Notes: generated by a model not told the origin, from the letters alone. Positions 1-5,485 are shown, counted from the first letter of the stretch. The stretch is 5,922 bases of DNA from Anaerolinea sp. (GCA_013824385.1 PNNU01000230.1:1-5922), one strand, 5' to 3'. Translations and numbers: made by a program.

Positions 1-52
1 TAGCCAAAACAATTACAACTGAGACGACAAAAAACGGTACACGCTGTTTCAT
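1..52 (-). CDS. Exported protein, N-terminus only; probably an ABC-transporter substrate-binding protein
   Basis: Only the first 17 codons lie inside the window; the gene runs off the left edge. They read MKQRVPFFVVSVVIVLA: a short basic start (K2, R4) followed by an unbroken hydrophobic run, as in the n- and h-regions of a Sec signal peptide or lipoprotein signal. The start is well supported: an AAAGGAG Shine-Dalgarno (58-64 on the plus strand) sits 5 nt before the ATG. The gene follows the ROK repressor on the same strand, and its upstream region shares an operator-like element with the repressor/GH31 gap. In sugar loci this position and signal peptide most often belong to the solute-binding protein of an ABC importer. 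That identity is inferred from context only, because no mature domain is visible. Another exported protein, or a membrane protein starting with a transmembrane helix, is possible. Confidence 0.6.
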   Translation of the reverse strand, partial: MKQRVPFFVVSVVIVLA

Positions 53-57
53 TTCTA

Positions 58-64
58 CTCCTTT
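58..64 (-). promoter_or_regulatory. Ribosome binding site of the exported-protein gene
   Basis: The minus strand reads AAAGGAG, a near-perfect anti-16S match, 5 nt before the ATG at 52. It is the main evidence that the 17-codon fragment at the left edge is a real gene start. Confidence 0.7.
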
Positions 65-81
65 AAGATTGTTTTCATTTA

Positions 82-95
82 CCTGCAAATGCAGG
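82..95 (-). promoter_or_regulatory. GC-rich inverted repeat in the leader of the exported-protein gene
   Basis: CCTGCA-AA-TGCAGG is a perfect 14-bp inverted repeat in an otherwise AT-rich stretch. As RNA from the minus strand it would fold as a 5-bp CCTGC/GCAGG stem with a 4-nt loop. It lies between the proposed promoter (101-128) and the Shine-Dalgarno (58-64), close to the expected transcription start, so the hairpin would sit at or near the 5' end of the message. It could protect the mRNA or be a second protein-binding site. No run of T follows in the minus direction, so it is not an intrinsic terminator. Confidence 0.4.
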
Positions 96-100
96 AGGAT

Positions 101-128
101 ACATTACTTTATATACTGAACGAATTAA
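101..128 (-). promoter_or_regulatory. Candidate promoter of the exported-protein gene
   Basis: On the minus strand a TTAATT -35-like box (123-128) is followed after 16 nt by TAATGT (101-106) as the -10. Initiation would fall near position 94, leaving a leader of about 40 nt. The boxes are mediocre matches. The stretch coincides almost exactly with the operator-like element at 103-127, the layout expected for repression by blocking RNA polymerase. A TATAAA at 108-113 is an alternative -10, but has no good -35 partner. Confidence 0.3.
103..127. promoter_or_regulatory. Operator-like element, copy 2 (upstream of exported-protein gene)
   Basis: This stretch matches 1353-1377 at 20 of 25 positions without gaps. 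Shared blocks are ATTACTT on the left, TGAA right of centre, and GAATTA on the right; four of the five mismatches fall in the central part and one between TGAA and GAATTA. It keeps part of the dyad symmetry of the other copy (ATT..TT against AA..AAT). Both copies lie just upstream of minus-strand genes, in the same orientation. The likely binder is the ROK repressor at 147-1346, by analogy with NagC, Mlc and XylR of that family, which bind AT-rich palindromes near their target promoters. Binding is inferred. Confidence 0.5.
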
Positions 129-146
129 CTTTTATTAAAAAAATTT

Positions 147-1346
147 TTATCTGGCCGGTATACGTCTGCCCTCCTTTTGGATTGGAGAAATAAAGATTTC
201 AGCTATCACCAGGCTGGCTGCACCCAGTGCCCAAATATCGTCGCCCCAGGAATTCACACGAATCTCGGTATCTTCAGCAAGACCCGGCATGACTCCTTCT
301 TCAAAAGTACTGCGTACTGCAGAGAAAAACACATCGCCCATGCGGATGCCTTCTCCACTGATAATGATCAATTTTGGATCAAACAAATTTACCAGATTTG
401 CGATCTGGTGTCCGAGAAGCTTACCGGCTTTGGTAAAGATCAAGGCGGCGTTTTGATCGCCTGCTTTCATTCGTTCAATTAAGTCGTCCAGATCGCGCAC
501 ATCCGTGGATAGTGTTTGTTTCGCTTCAGCCACCAACGCTCGATCACTTAAAACTGTTTCAAGACAACCTTGCCGGCCGCATTCGCATCTATGGCCGTCG
601 GGGTCCACCATAATGTGCCCAAATTCACCTGCGCCCCCGCCTTTACCGCGATAGATCTGGCCGTTGATCACAATACCCATGCCAATACCACGCCCGAGCG
701 TAATTACGATAAAATTATCTTCAGGTTTGCCTGGTTCAAGCCATTTTTCACTAAGGGTTAAAGTATTAACATCATTGTCAATGTAGACAGGTACCCGCAT
801 GCGCGTTTCCAACAGTTCACGCAAGTTAACGTTTTTCCAGCCAAAAATGGGGTTCTGCTTGACGATCCCCTCAGCAAAATTCACAACTCCGGCCAGGCCA
901 ATGCCCACACCCATTAATTGTTTCTTTTTGATTCCGCCTTGCTGGACCAGACGATTAACCAGCGTTACCAGTGTGTTCACACTTGTATCCACCTGGGTGT
1001 CAGGAAGTTCAATGGCGTCCTTTGCCAGGATGGATGCGTTGAGGTCTGTGATGGCGCCAACAGCCTTGCCTTCCATCAGTTTGATTCCGATGACAAATCC
1101 GCCGCGCGGATTCAAGGCCAGCATGATGGGCGGCCTGCCCCCGGTGGAATCGCCAGTGGCTTTTTCAAACACCAGGTCTTCCTGGATGAGCTGCCCGGTA
1201 ATGGTGGTAACCGTGGCGGCGCTTAATCCGGTCATGTGCGCCAACGCCACACGTGAAACCTCCCCCTCGGTTTTAATCACATTGAGGAGGATGGATCGAT
1301 TGATGGAGCGAATAAGGTCGCGGTTGCCGCGTGGTATAGGGTTCAT
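147..1346 (-). CDS. ROK-family transcriptional repressor (NagC/XylR/Mlc type)
   Basis: A complete 399-residue protein, the usual length for ROK repressors. Residues about 10-75 form a winged helix-turn-helix (recognition region around 32-51, SRVALAHMTGLSAATVTTIT), ending in the wing sequence GGRPP (69-73). The rest is a ROK sugar-binding domain: GVGIGLAG (146-153), the YIDND block (188-192), the GEFGH motif (240-244) and the zinc-site signature with C254, C256 and C261, then E263. The ATP-binding DxGxT motif of ROK kinases is absent near residue 86 (FVIGIKLMEG), so this is a regulator, not a sugar kinase. It should bind DNA without sugar and let go when a sugar binds; which sugar cannot be told. 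M1 is the best start because the next Met (38) lies inside the HTH. No good Shine-Dalgarno precedes it. It is divergent from the GH31 gene and upstream of an exported-protein gene on the same strand, arguing for local control of uptake and hydrolysis. Confident on family, not on effector. Confidence 0.93.
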   Translation of the reverse strand: MNPIPRGNRDLIRSINRSILLNVIKTEGEVSRVALAHMTGLSAATVTTITGQLIQEDLVFEKATGDSTGGRPPIMLALNPRGGFVIGIKLMEGKAVGAITDLNASILAKDAIELPDTQVDTSVNTLVTLVNRLVQQGGIKKKQLMGVGIGLAGVVNFAEGIVKQNPIFGWKNVNLRELLETRMRVPVYIDNDVNTLTLSEKWLEPGKPEDNFIVITLGRGIGMGIVINGQIYRGKGGGAGEFGHIMVDPDGHRCECGRQGCLETVLSDRALVAEAKQTLSTDVRDLDDLIERMKAGDQNAALIFTKAGKLLGHQIANLVNLFDPKLIIISGEGIRMGDVFFSAVRSTFEEGVMPGLAEDTEIRVNSWGDDIWALGAASLVIAEIFISPIQKEGRRIPAR

Positions 1347-1349
1347 GAT

Positions 1350-1378
1350 ATAATTACTTCGTTTAGTGAATGAATTAT
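1350..1378. promoter_or_regulatory. Operator-like palindrome between ROK repressor and GH31 gene (copy 1)
   Basis: An imperfect 29-bp palindrome centred on 1364: outer arms ATAATT (1350-1355) and AATTAT (1373-1378), inner arms TTC (1358-1360) and GAA (1368-1370), and T/A flanking the centre. Ten of 14 symmetric pairs match. It starts 3 bp before the repressor's ATG and overlaps the best GH31 promoter candidate, so a bound protein could block both divergent genes. A related copy lies at 103-127. The ROK repressor next to it is the obvious candidate binder; this is inference from position and family habit. Confidence 0.55.
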
Positions 1379-1392
1379 GTTTTGATTATAGA
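1364..1392 (+). promoter_or_regulatory. Weak candidate promoter of the GH31 gene
   Basis: TATAGA (1387-1392) resembles a -10 box at 4 of 6 positions. TAGTGA (1364-1369), 17 nt upstream, is a poor -35 (3 of 6). Transcription from here would start near 1399, leaving a leader of about 40 nt with the Shine-Dalgarno at 1426-1429. The -35 half lies inside the palindrome at 1350-1378. The boxes alone would not justify a call; position and spacing give modest support. Confidence 0.25.
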
Positions 1393-1437
1393 GCCTTTCC
1401 AAGAAAAGTCAATACCCCTCTTTCTGGAGAAAAACAA

Positions 1438-4032
1438 ATGCCCTCAACTCAATTTTTCACCCCCCCGCTCTCTTCTGCAATTGCCAACCCGCAAACAGTC
1501 ATTCGCTTCGCGAATTTCCGCTTTACACTGCTGACCGAACGTTTTCTGCGCATTGAATTTAATCATTCAGACCTTTTTGAAGACCGCCCCAGCCAGGTTT
1601 TCTGGTATCGCCACCAGCCCCTCCTCCAGACGGATATCCATCAGACTTCTTCGAGTCTGCAGATTGAAACTGCTCACTATAAACTAACCTGCCAACACTC
1701 CCGCAATAAGATCAACCTGCAGTCGATTGAGATATTAATCAAAGAAACAGGTCTGATCTTCCACGTTGACGGTTCAAACCCTGGTTTACTACCCGGCACA
1801 GCCCGCACCCTGGACGGAGCCAACGGCGCCATTCCCTTGAAACCCGGATTGCTTTCACGTTCCGGTTGGACGCAAATAGAAGATACACCCAGCTTGATAT
1901 TCAATGCCGAAGGTTGGCTTGAACCACGGAAAGTCGCCACAGGCTATCGCGATCTTTACCTTTTAATGTACGGAAGCGATTATAAAAGTGCGCTGCAAGA
2001 TTATCAAAAAGTCGCCGGCACTCCCGGTCTGCTTCCACGCGCCTTCCTCGGCAATTGGTGGTCGCGCTACTGGGAATACACCCAACAAGACCTTCAACAC
2101 CTGGTCGAACGTTTTCAACGGGAGGAAATTCCGCTTTCCACGCTCATCATCGACATGGACTGGCATATCACCCAAACTGGCAACGATTGCAGCGGCTGGA
2201 CGGGCTTCAGTTGGAACCGCGCGTTATTCCCCGATCCCTCCACCCTGATGAACTGGCTGCACGACCGCGGATTAATTAGCGCCCTCAACCTGCATCCAGC
2301 TGAAGGTATTCACGCTCACGAAGACCAATACCCCGCGGCTGCAAACGCACTGAGGGTTAACCCGCAGACTAAAAAACCGCTTCCCTTCAATATCGCAGAT
2401 GCCAATTTTGCGCAGGTTTACTTTGAGTACATCCTGCATCCCATCGAAAATCAGGGGGTGGATTTCTGGTGGCTAGATTGGCAACAAGGTGAATTTACCC
2501 AACTTCCGGGGCTTGACCCATTGTGGTGGCTCAACCATCTGCACTATTTCGATCTGGGCCGCACACCTGCCAAACGCCCGGTTATCTTTTCACGCTGGGG
2601 CGGACCCGGTAACCACCGCTACCCGATCGGTTTTTCGGGCGATACCATTGTTTCATGGCAATCGTTGGCTTTTCAACCCTGGTTCACGACGTCGGCGGCC
2701 AATGCAGCTTACGGCTGGTGGAGCCACGACATCGGCGGACATATGTGCGGCATGGAAGACAAGGAACTCTACATTCGTTGGGTACAGTTTGGGGTCCTCA
2801 GTCCGATCTTCCGTTTGCACAGCACAAAAGATGAATTTATTGACCGCCACCCCTGGCACGCGGATGCAGAGGTGTTGAAATTAACCCGAGGTGCCATGCA
2901 GTTCAGGCACGCCCTGATTCCCTACCTCTACAGTATGGCCCACCGCAACCAGCAGCAAGGATTGCCCCCCATTTCACCGCTTTATTATGACTGGCCTGCT
3001 GAAGAATCCGCTTACAACCCGGTCAACCAATACATGTTTGGAACCGAACTTATGGCAGCACCGGTTACATCGCCAATTGACCCTGAAATCGGTAAAGCCA
3101 AACAAGGTGTCTGGTTCCCACCCGGGGACTGGTTTGAGTTTTTCAGCGGCATCCATCACGCAGGCGGAAGCTGGAAAATCATTTTTAATGATCTTAAGGA
3201 GATGCCCCTTTTTGCCAAAGCCGGATGTATTATTCCTTTACAAGCTGAAACCACACTCAACGGTGCGGCCAACCCAAGAAAAATCGATCTGCTGGTTTTC
3301 CCAGGTCGGGACGGAAGTTTCACTTTGTATGAAGACGATGGTGTCACCCAGGATTACCTTCAACGGGGCGGGGCAAATACTGTTTTCACTTCTCACTTTA
3401 CTGATTCTTCACTTGCCGTCACCATCGCGCCAGGGGAGGGCGAAACCAGGCATATACCAGAAGACCGTTCGTACCGCATCCTCTTCCGCGGAGTTCATCG
3501 CCCCGAAGAGATGGTCGCCAAAATGGACGGACATCCGTTGGAGATCATATTTACCTATGACCCAACCACCTGCACAGCTTCGACACAATCCATAGAACTG
3601 ACTGCCCATCAACAACTAACGGTCGAAATGCGCTGTCGGGTTGGACAAGTACTAGCCGAAAAACTTGACATGAAATCCAGATTGATCCCGTTTCTGAAGG
3701 GCATGAAGATTGAAAATGTGACCAAATGGAAAATCGGTTCATTGGCAGATGAACTTCAAAAAGGGGTCAAATGTCTAATTCATCCGCAAATCAAATTGAC
3801 TGATAATCAAAAAATTGCCCTCATTGAAATGATCACCGGCGCCGGAGCAGCCGCCCTCGATCACCCCCAAAACGGAAAGAAAATCTTGCTGGTCAACCCG
3901 GGTCAACAGACAGGGTTCAAATGCAAGCGAGTGATAACCCTGCACATTGATCCAAAGGGGATCGTCATTTCAAAAAACAAAACCGGGATTACTGTCGATT
4001 ATTTTGGGTTGGTGAAAAAGAATATGTATTAG
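1438..4032 (+). CDS. Cytoplasmic GH31 alpha-glycosidase (alpha-glucosidase-like, substrate unassigned)
   Basis: An 864-residue retaining glycoside hydrolase of family 31. The ATG at 1438 is preferred over an in-frame GTG at 1366: GGAG (1426-1429) lies 8 nt before it, and the extra 24 residues would be encoded across the operator region. Domains in order: N-terminal beta-sandwich (about 1-195), (beta/alpha)8 barrel (about 200-535), proximal C-terminal beta domain (from ELMAAPV, about 537-615), distal DUF5110-like domain with YEDDG (631-635), then a tail of about 130 residues I cannot assign. Catalytic features are intact: nucleophile D347 in WWLDWQQG (344-351), acid/base D402 in FSGD after the RWGGPGNHRYP block, the IDMDWH strand (238-243), HDIGG (430-434), and the RWVQFG...RLHS segment. 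The WWLDWQQG nucleophile motif differs from the common WxDMNE form and marks a distinct GH31 branch, so alpha-glucosidase, alpha-xylosidase or another alpha-glycosidase are all possible. There is no signal peptide, so it probably acts on imported oligosaccharides. Family certain; specificity not. Confidence 0.95.
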   Translation: MPSTQFFTPPLSSAIANPQTVIRFANFRFTLLTERFLRIEFNHSDLFEDRPSQVFWYRHQPLLQTDIHQTSSSLQIETAHYKLTCQHSRNKINLQSIEILIKETGLIFHVDGSNPGLLPGTARTLDGANGAIPLKPGLLSRSGWTQIEDTPSLIFNAEGWLEPRKVATGYRDLYLLMYGSDYKSALQDYQKVAGTPGLLPRAFLGNWWSRYWEYTQQDLQHLVERFQREEIPLSTLIIDMDWHITQTGNDCSGWTGFSWNRALFPDPSTLMNWLHDRGLISALNLHPAEGIHAHEDQYPAAANALRVNPQTKKPLPFNIADANFAQVYFEYILHPIENQGVDFWWLDWQQGEFTQLPGLDPLWWLNHLHYFDLGRTPAKRPVIFSRWGGPGNHRYPIGFSGDTIVSWQSLAFQPWFTTSAANAAYGWWSHDIGGHMCGMEDKELYIRWVQFGVLSPIFRLHSTKDEFIDRHPWHADAEVLKLTRGAMQFRHALIPYLYSMAHRNQQQGLPPISPLYYDWPAEESAYNPVNQYMFGTELMAAPVTSPIDPEIGKAKQGVWFPPGDWFEFFSGIHHAGGSWKIIFNDLKEMPLFAKAGCIIPLQAETTLNGAANPRKIDLLVFPGRDGSFTLYEDDGVTQDYLQRGGANTVFTSHFTDSSLAVTIAPGEGETRHIPEDRSYRILFRGVHRPEEMVAKMDGHPLEIIFTYDPTTCTASTQSIELTAHQQLTVEMRCRVGQVLAEKLDMKSRLIPFLKGMKIENVTKWKIGSLADELQKGVKCLIHPQIKLTDNQKIALIEMITGAGAAALDHPQNGKKILLVNPGQQTGFKCKRVITLHIDPKGIVISKNKTGITVDYFGLVKKNMY

Positions 4033-4044
4033 TCAGAAACAGGT

Positions 4045-4494
4045 TCACTGAAGATTTAGAACAAAATATGTGTCACCTTCTTTTTGATGTGTGATTTGAA
4101 AACCGAATCTCAAATAGAACTCAATGACTTCCTGCCAGGTGCTTGTGGTTTCAAGTACCAATTTAAGATACCCCATTGTTTTGGCGTAATCGCACAAGTG
4201 CTGCAAGATCGCACTGCCAAGTCCGCTGCGACGCAGGGTTGACGCCACAGACATGCGCATAATTTCTGCAGTATCATGCGATCTCGGCAGCAATGCGCCA
4301 GTGCCGACGATGGAGTCGGCTCGTCGAGCCACCAAAAACAGCCCATCCGCATAAGAAGTTGCGATATCAATCAAGTCCAGGTTTAAAGTGGGATCGAGAA
4401 AGCCCCAATGCTCTTCCAACCCTGCCAGTACAAGGTTTCTGGCTTCTTGCTGGTTTTCTGGTCGAAAGGGCTGAATGGAATAAGCTTGATCCAT
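4045..4494 (-). CDS. GNAT-family N-acetyltransferase
   Basis: A 149-residue single-domain protein of normal GNAT length. The acetyl-CoA pyrophosphate-binding motif A is visible as VASTLRRSGLGSAILQHL (83-100), with the R-x-x-G-x-G/A core at R88-S-G91-L-G93 region. Preceding strands are LFLVARRADSIVGTGAL (52-68), and motif B is VIEFYLRFGF (123-132). The family transfers acetyl from acetyl-CoA to an amine on a small molecule or protein; nothing here identifies the acceptor. The start is supported by AAGGAG (4505-4510 on the plus strand), 10 nt before the ATG, and by a good promoter further up. The gene converges on GH31 with only 12 nt between stops, and has its own promoter, so it is probably not part of the sugar regulon. 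Family confident, role unknown. Confidence 0.9.
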   Translation of the reverse strand: MDQAYSIQPFRPENQQEARNLVLAGLEEHWGFLDPTLNLDLIDIATSYADGLFLVARRADSIVGTGALLPRSHDTAEIMRMSVASTLRRSGLGSAILQHLCDYAKTMGYLKLVLETTSTWQEVIEFYLRFGFQITHQKEGDTYFVLNLQ

Positions 4495-4544
4495 GGGCAG
4501 TAATCTCCTTAATCAATACATTGCATTTGAGCGAACCAGACTGA

Positions 4545-4573
4545 ATTTTACTTTAGGTTGACCTTCATGTCAC
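4545..4573 (-). promoter_or_regulatory. Promoter of the GNAT gene
   Basis: On the minus strand GTGACA (4568-4573) matches the -35 consensus at 5 of 6, followed after exactly 17 nt by TAAAAT (4545-4550), 5 of 6 for the -10. The start would be near 4538, giving a leader of about 45 nt that includes the AAGGAG ribosome-binding site. This is the best sigma-70-like promoter in the window. Confidence 0.5.
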
Positions 4574-4609
4574 TTTGAGAAATTGATGCTTGCATTTTAA
4601 CTTGCAGTG

Positions 4610-4638
4610 TTGTAAGATAATGTAAGTAAAATTACAAT
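4610..4638 (+). promoter_or_regulatory. Promoter of the HAD (and probably rpiR-like) genes
   Basis: TTGTAA (4610-4615; 4 of 6) and TACAAT (4633-4638; 5 of 6) are separated by the ideal 17 nt. Initiation would be near 4645, about 100 nt before the HAD start codon, so the leader is fairly long. Both boxes overlap TGTAA/TTACA repeats, so the promoter is embedded in a probable regulator-binding region. Confidence 0.45.
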
Positions 4639-4730
4639 TTTATTAGAAATGTAATCAACAGCAACATCACCCTCTTTTCTAGTCACTGCAATTACAGACT
4701 CAAGAAAACTGGTGGTCAAATATTCTTACA
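4611..4730. repeat. Cluster of TGTAA/TTACA half-sites upstream of the HAD gene
   Basis: Six copies of TGTAA or its complement TTACA occur in about 120 bp: TGTAAG at 4611 and 4621, ATTACA at 4631, TGTAAT at 4650, ATTACA at 4691 and TTACA at 4726. The first three start exactly 10 bp apart, one helical turn, and lie on the promoter. TGTAA (4621-4625) and TTACA (4632-4636) form an inverted repeat with a 6-nt spacer. Established knowledge: the RpiR-family regulator HexR of proteobacteria recognises a palindrome with TGTAAT/ATTACA ends. The gene at 5486 encodes an RpiR-family protein, so autoregulation through these sites is a reasonable inference. A CRP/FNR-type protein could also use TGTAA-N6-TTACA. 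Confidence 0.5.
4631..4655. promoter_or_regulatory. 25-bp operator-like palindrome at the HAD promoter
   Basis: The stretch is symmetric about 4643, with 10 of 12 pairs matching. The ends are ATTACA (4631-4636) and TGTAAT (4650-4655), and the inner part is AT-rich. It covers the proposed -10 box (4633-4638) and the expected start site, a classical repressor position. The likeliest local binder is the RpiR-type protein encoded downstream. Confidence 0.5.
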
Positions 4731-4748
4731 TCACAGGACAAACCAACA

Positions 4749-5417
4749 ATGATTAAAGCCATTTTCTTTGATGCTGCCGGTATTCTCTACACTCGGGCTG
4801 GAACCACTGAAGAATTCGCGATAAATTATCTTATTAAGAATGGGTATTCACCAGAGATCTCGACAGATTTAATGGAAAAACAGTTGGCACTCCGATCTCA
4901 AGCGAATGAAGGAAGTATCAGCCACGAAGTCTATTGGGATCAATATTTATCAATGCGCAATGTCATCAACCCTGACCAACGCAAAGAGTATACGACTGAA
5001 ATCGTTAACTATTCAAATGCCATTCAGCCCATCCCGGGTGCCAAAGAGGCATTGACTCATTTGAAACATAAAGGGTTTCAAATGGGAATTATCACTGACA
5101 CCATGTACCCTTTGGAGTGGAAAATGCGGCGTCTCGAAAAAGCCGGAGTAGCCGAGTTTATTGACATTGTCGCCTGCTCTACGGATCTCGGTGCTCACAA
5201 ACCTGACCCCGCCGTATACAGTTATGCCATTCAACAAGCCAAACTGACCCCCGCTGAAACCGCTTTTGTTGGACATCTTGGAATTGAACTTGAAGGTGCC
5301 CGCAAAGCTGGAATGACCACCATTGCAATTAATCAAGATGAGGGTGCCGACGCGGATTTCTATTGCAATTCCCTGCTGGATTTGCCGGCATTATCCATTT
5401 TTGAAAAAGGCAATTAA
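4749..5417 (+). CDS. HAD-superfamily hydrolase-like protein with altered catalytic motifs
   Basis: A 222-residue protein with the layout of a subfamily-IA haloacid dehalogenase-like hydrolase: a Rossmann core interrupted after motif I by a helical C1 cap (about 15-92). Motif I is FFDAAGILY (6-14): nucleophile D8 is present, but the second Asp of DxDGT is Ala10. Motif II is IITDT (114-118), with T116 the probable conserved residue. Motif III is HKPDP (150-154), with K151. Motif IV reads VGHLGIELEGA (174-184): the usual GDS aspartate is His176, leaving E180 as the only likely metal ligand there. Loss of the second motif-I Asp is known in non-phosphatase HADs, such as phosphonatase and 2-haloacid dehalogenase, so ordinary phosphatase activity should not be assumed. 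An ACAGGA sequence (AGGA at 4735-4738) lies 10 nt before the ATG. The gene is followed on the same strand by an RpiR-type regulator. Superfamily confident; reaction and substrate unknown. Confidence 0.9.
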   Translation: MIKAIFFDAAGILYTRAGTTEEFAINYLIKNGYSPEISTDLMEKQLALRSQANEGSISHEVYWDQYLSMRNVINPDQRKEYTTEIVNYSNAIQPIPGAKEALTHLKHKGFQMGIITDTMYPLEWKMRRLEKAGVAEFIDIVACSTDLGAHKPDPAVYSYAIQQAKLTPAETAFVGHLGIELEGARKAGMTTIAINQDEGADADFYCNSLLDLPALSIFEKGN

Positions 5418-5456
5418 TTATTATCTACACAAATTTAGTCTGGACCAACGCATTGA

Positions 5457-5475
5457 TTTCGAAGATTAATCGAAA
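5457..5475 (+). promoter_or_regulatory. Inverted repeat just before the rpiR-like gene
   Basis: TTTCGA (5457-5462) and TCGAAA (5470-5475) form a perfect 6-bp inverted repeat with a 7-nt spacer, directly abutting the ribosome-binding site (5476-5480). It could be an operator or a weak hairpin near the ribosome-binding site. It differs from the TGTAA-type sites upstream of the HAD gene. A repeat of this size can arise by chance. Confidence 0.25.
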
Positions 5476-5485
5476 AGAGGACTAG

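Noticed and set aside
131..150. A/T-only stretch after the ROK stop codon, considered as an intrinsic terminator
   Set aside because: It has runs of A and T but no GC-containing stem before a T-tract in the minus direction, so it does not meet terminator criteria.
147..1346. ROK protein as a sugar kinase (glucokinase)
   Set aside because: It has an N-terminal helix-turn-helix and lacks the DxGxT ATP-binding motif, so it is a regulator.
799..1353. Long plus-strand open frame (184 codons) and smaller ones opposite the ROK gene
   Set aside because: They are antisense to a protein with complete ROK motifs, have no recognisable domain, and their products look like complement-strand translations.
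2987..3595. 202-codon plus-strand frame inside the GH31 gene
   Set aside because: It lies in another frame of a gene with intact GH31 domains on both sides; no ribosome-binding site or domain supports it.
4293..4544. 83-codon plus-strand frame across the GNAT start and its upstream region
   Set aside because: It is mostly antisense to GNAT, runs across that gene's ribosome-binding site and promoter, and shows no protein features.
5013..5336. Minus-strand frames opposite the HAD gene, and at 5435-5749 opposite the rpiR-like gene
   Set aside because: Both oppose well-supported coding regions and show no family features or start signals.
4749..5417. HAD gene as a decaying pseudogene because of missing aspartates
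   Set aside because: The frame is complete, normal in length, has a ribosome-binding site and promoter, and keeps Asp8, Thr116 and Lys151; a specialised family is more likely.
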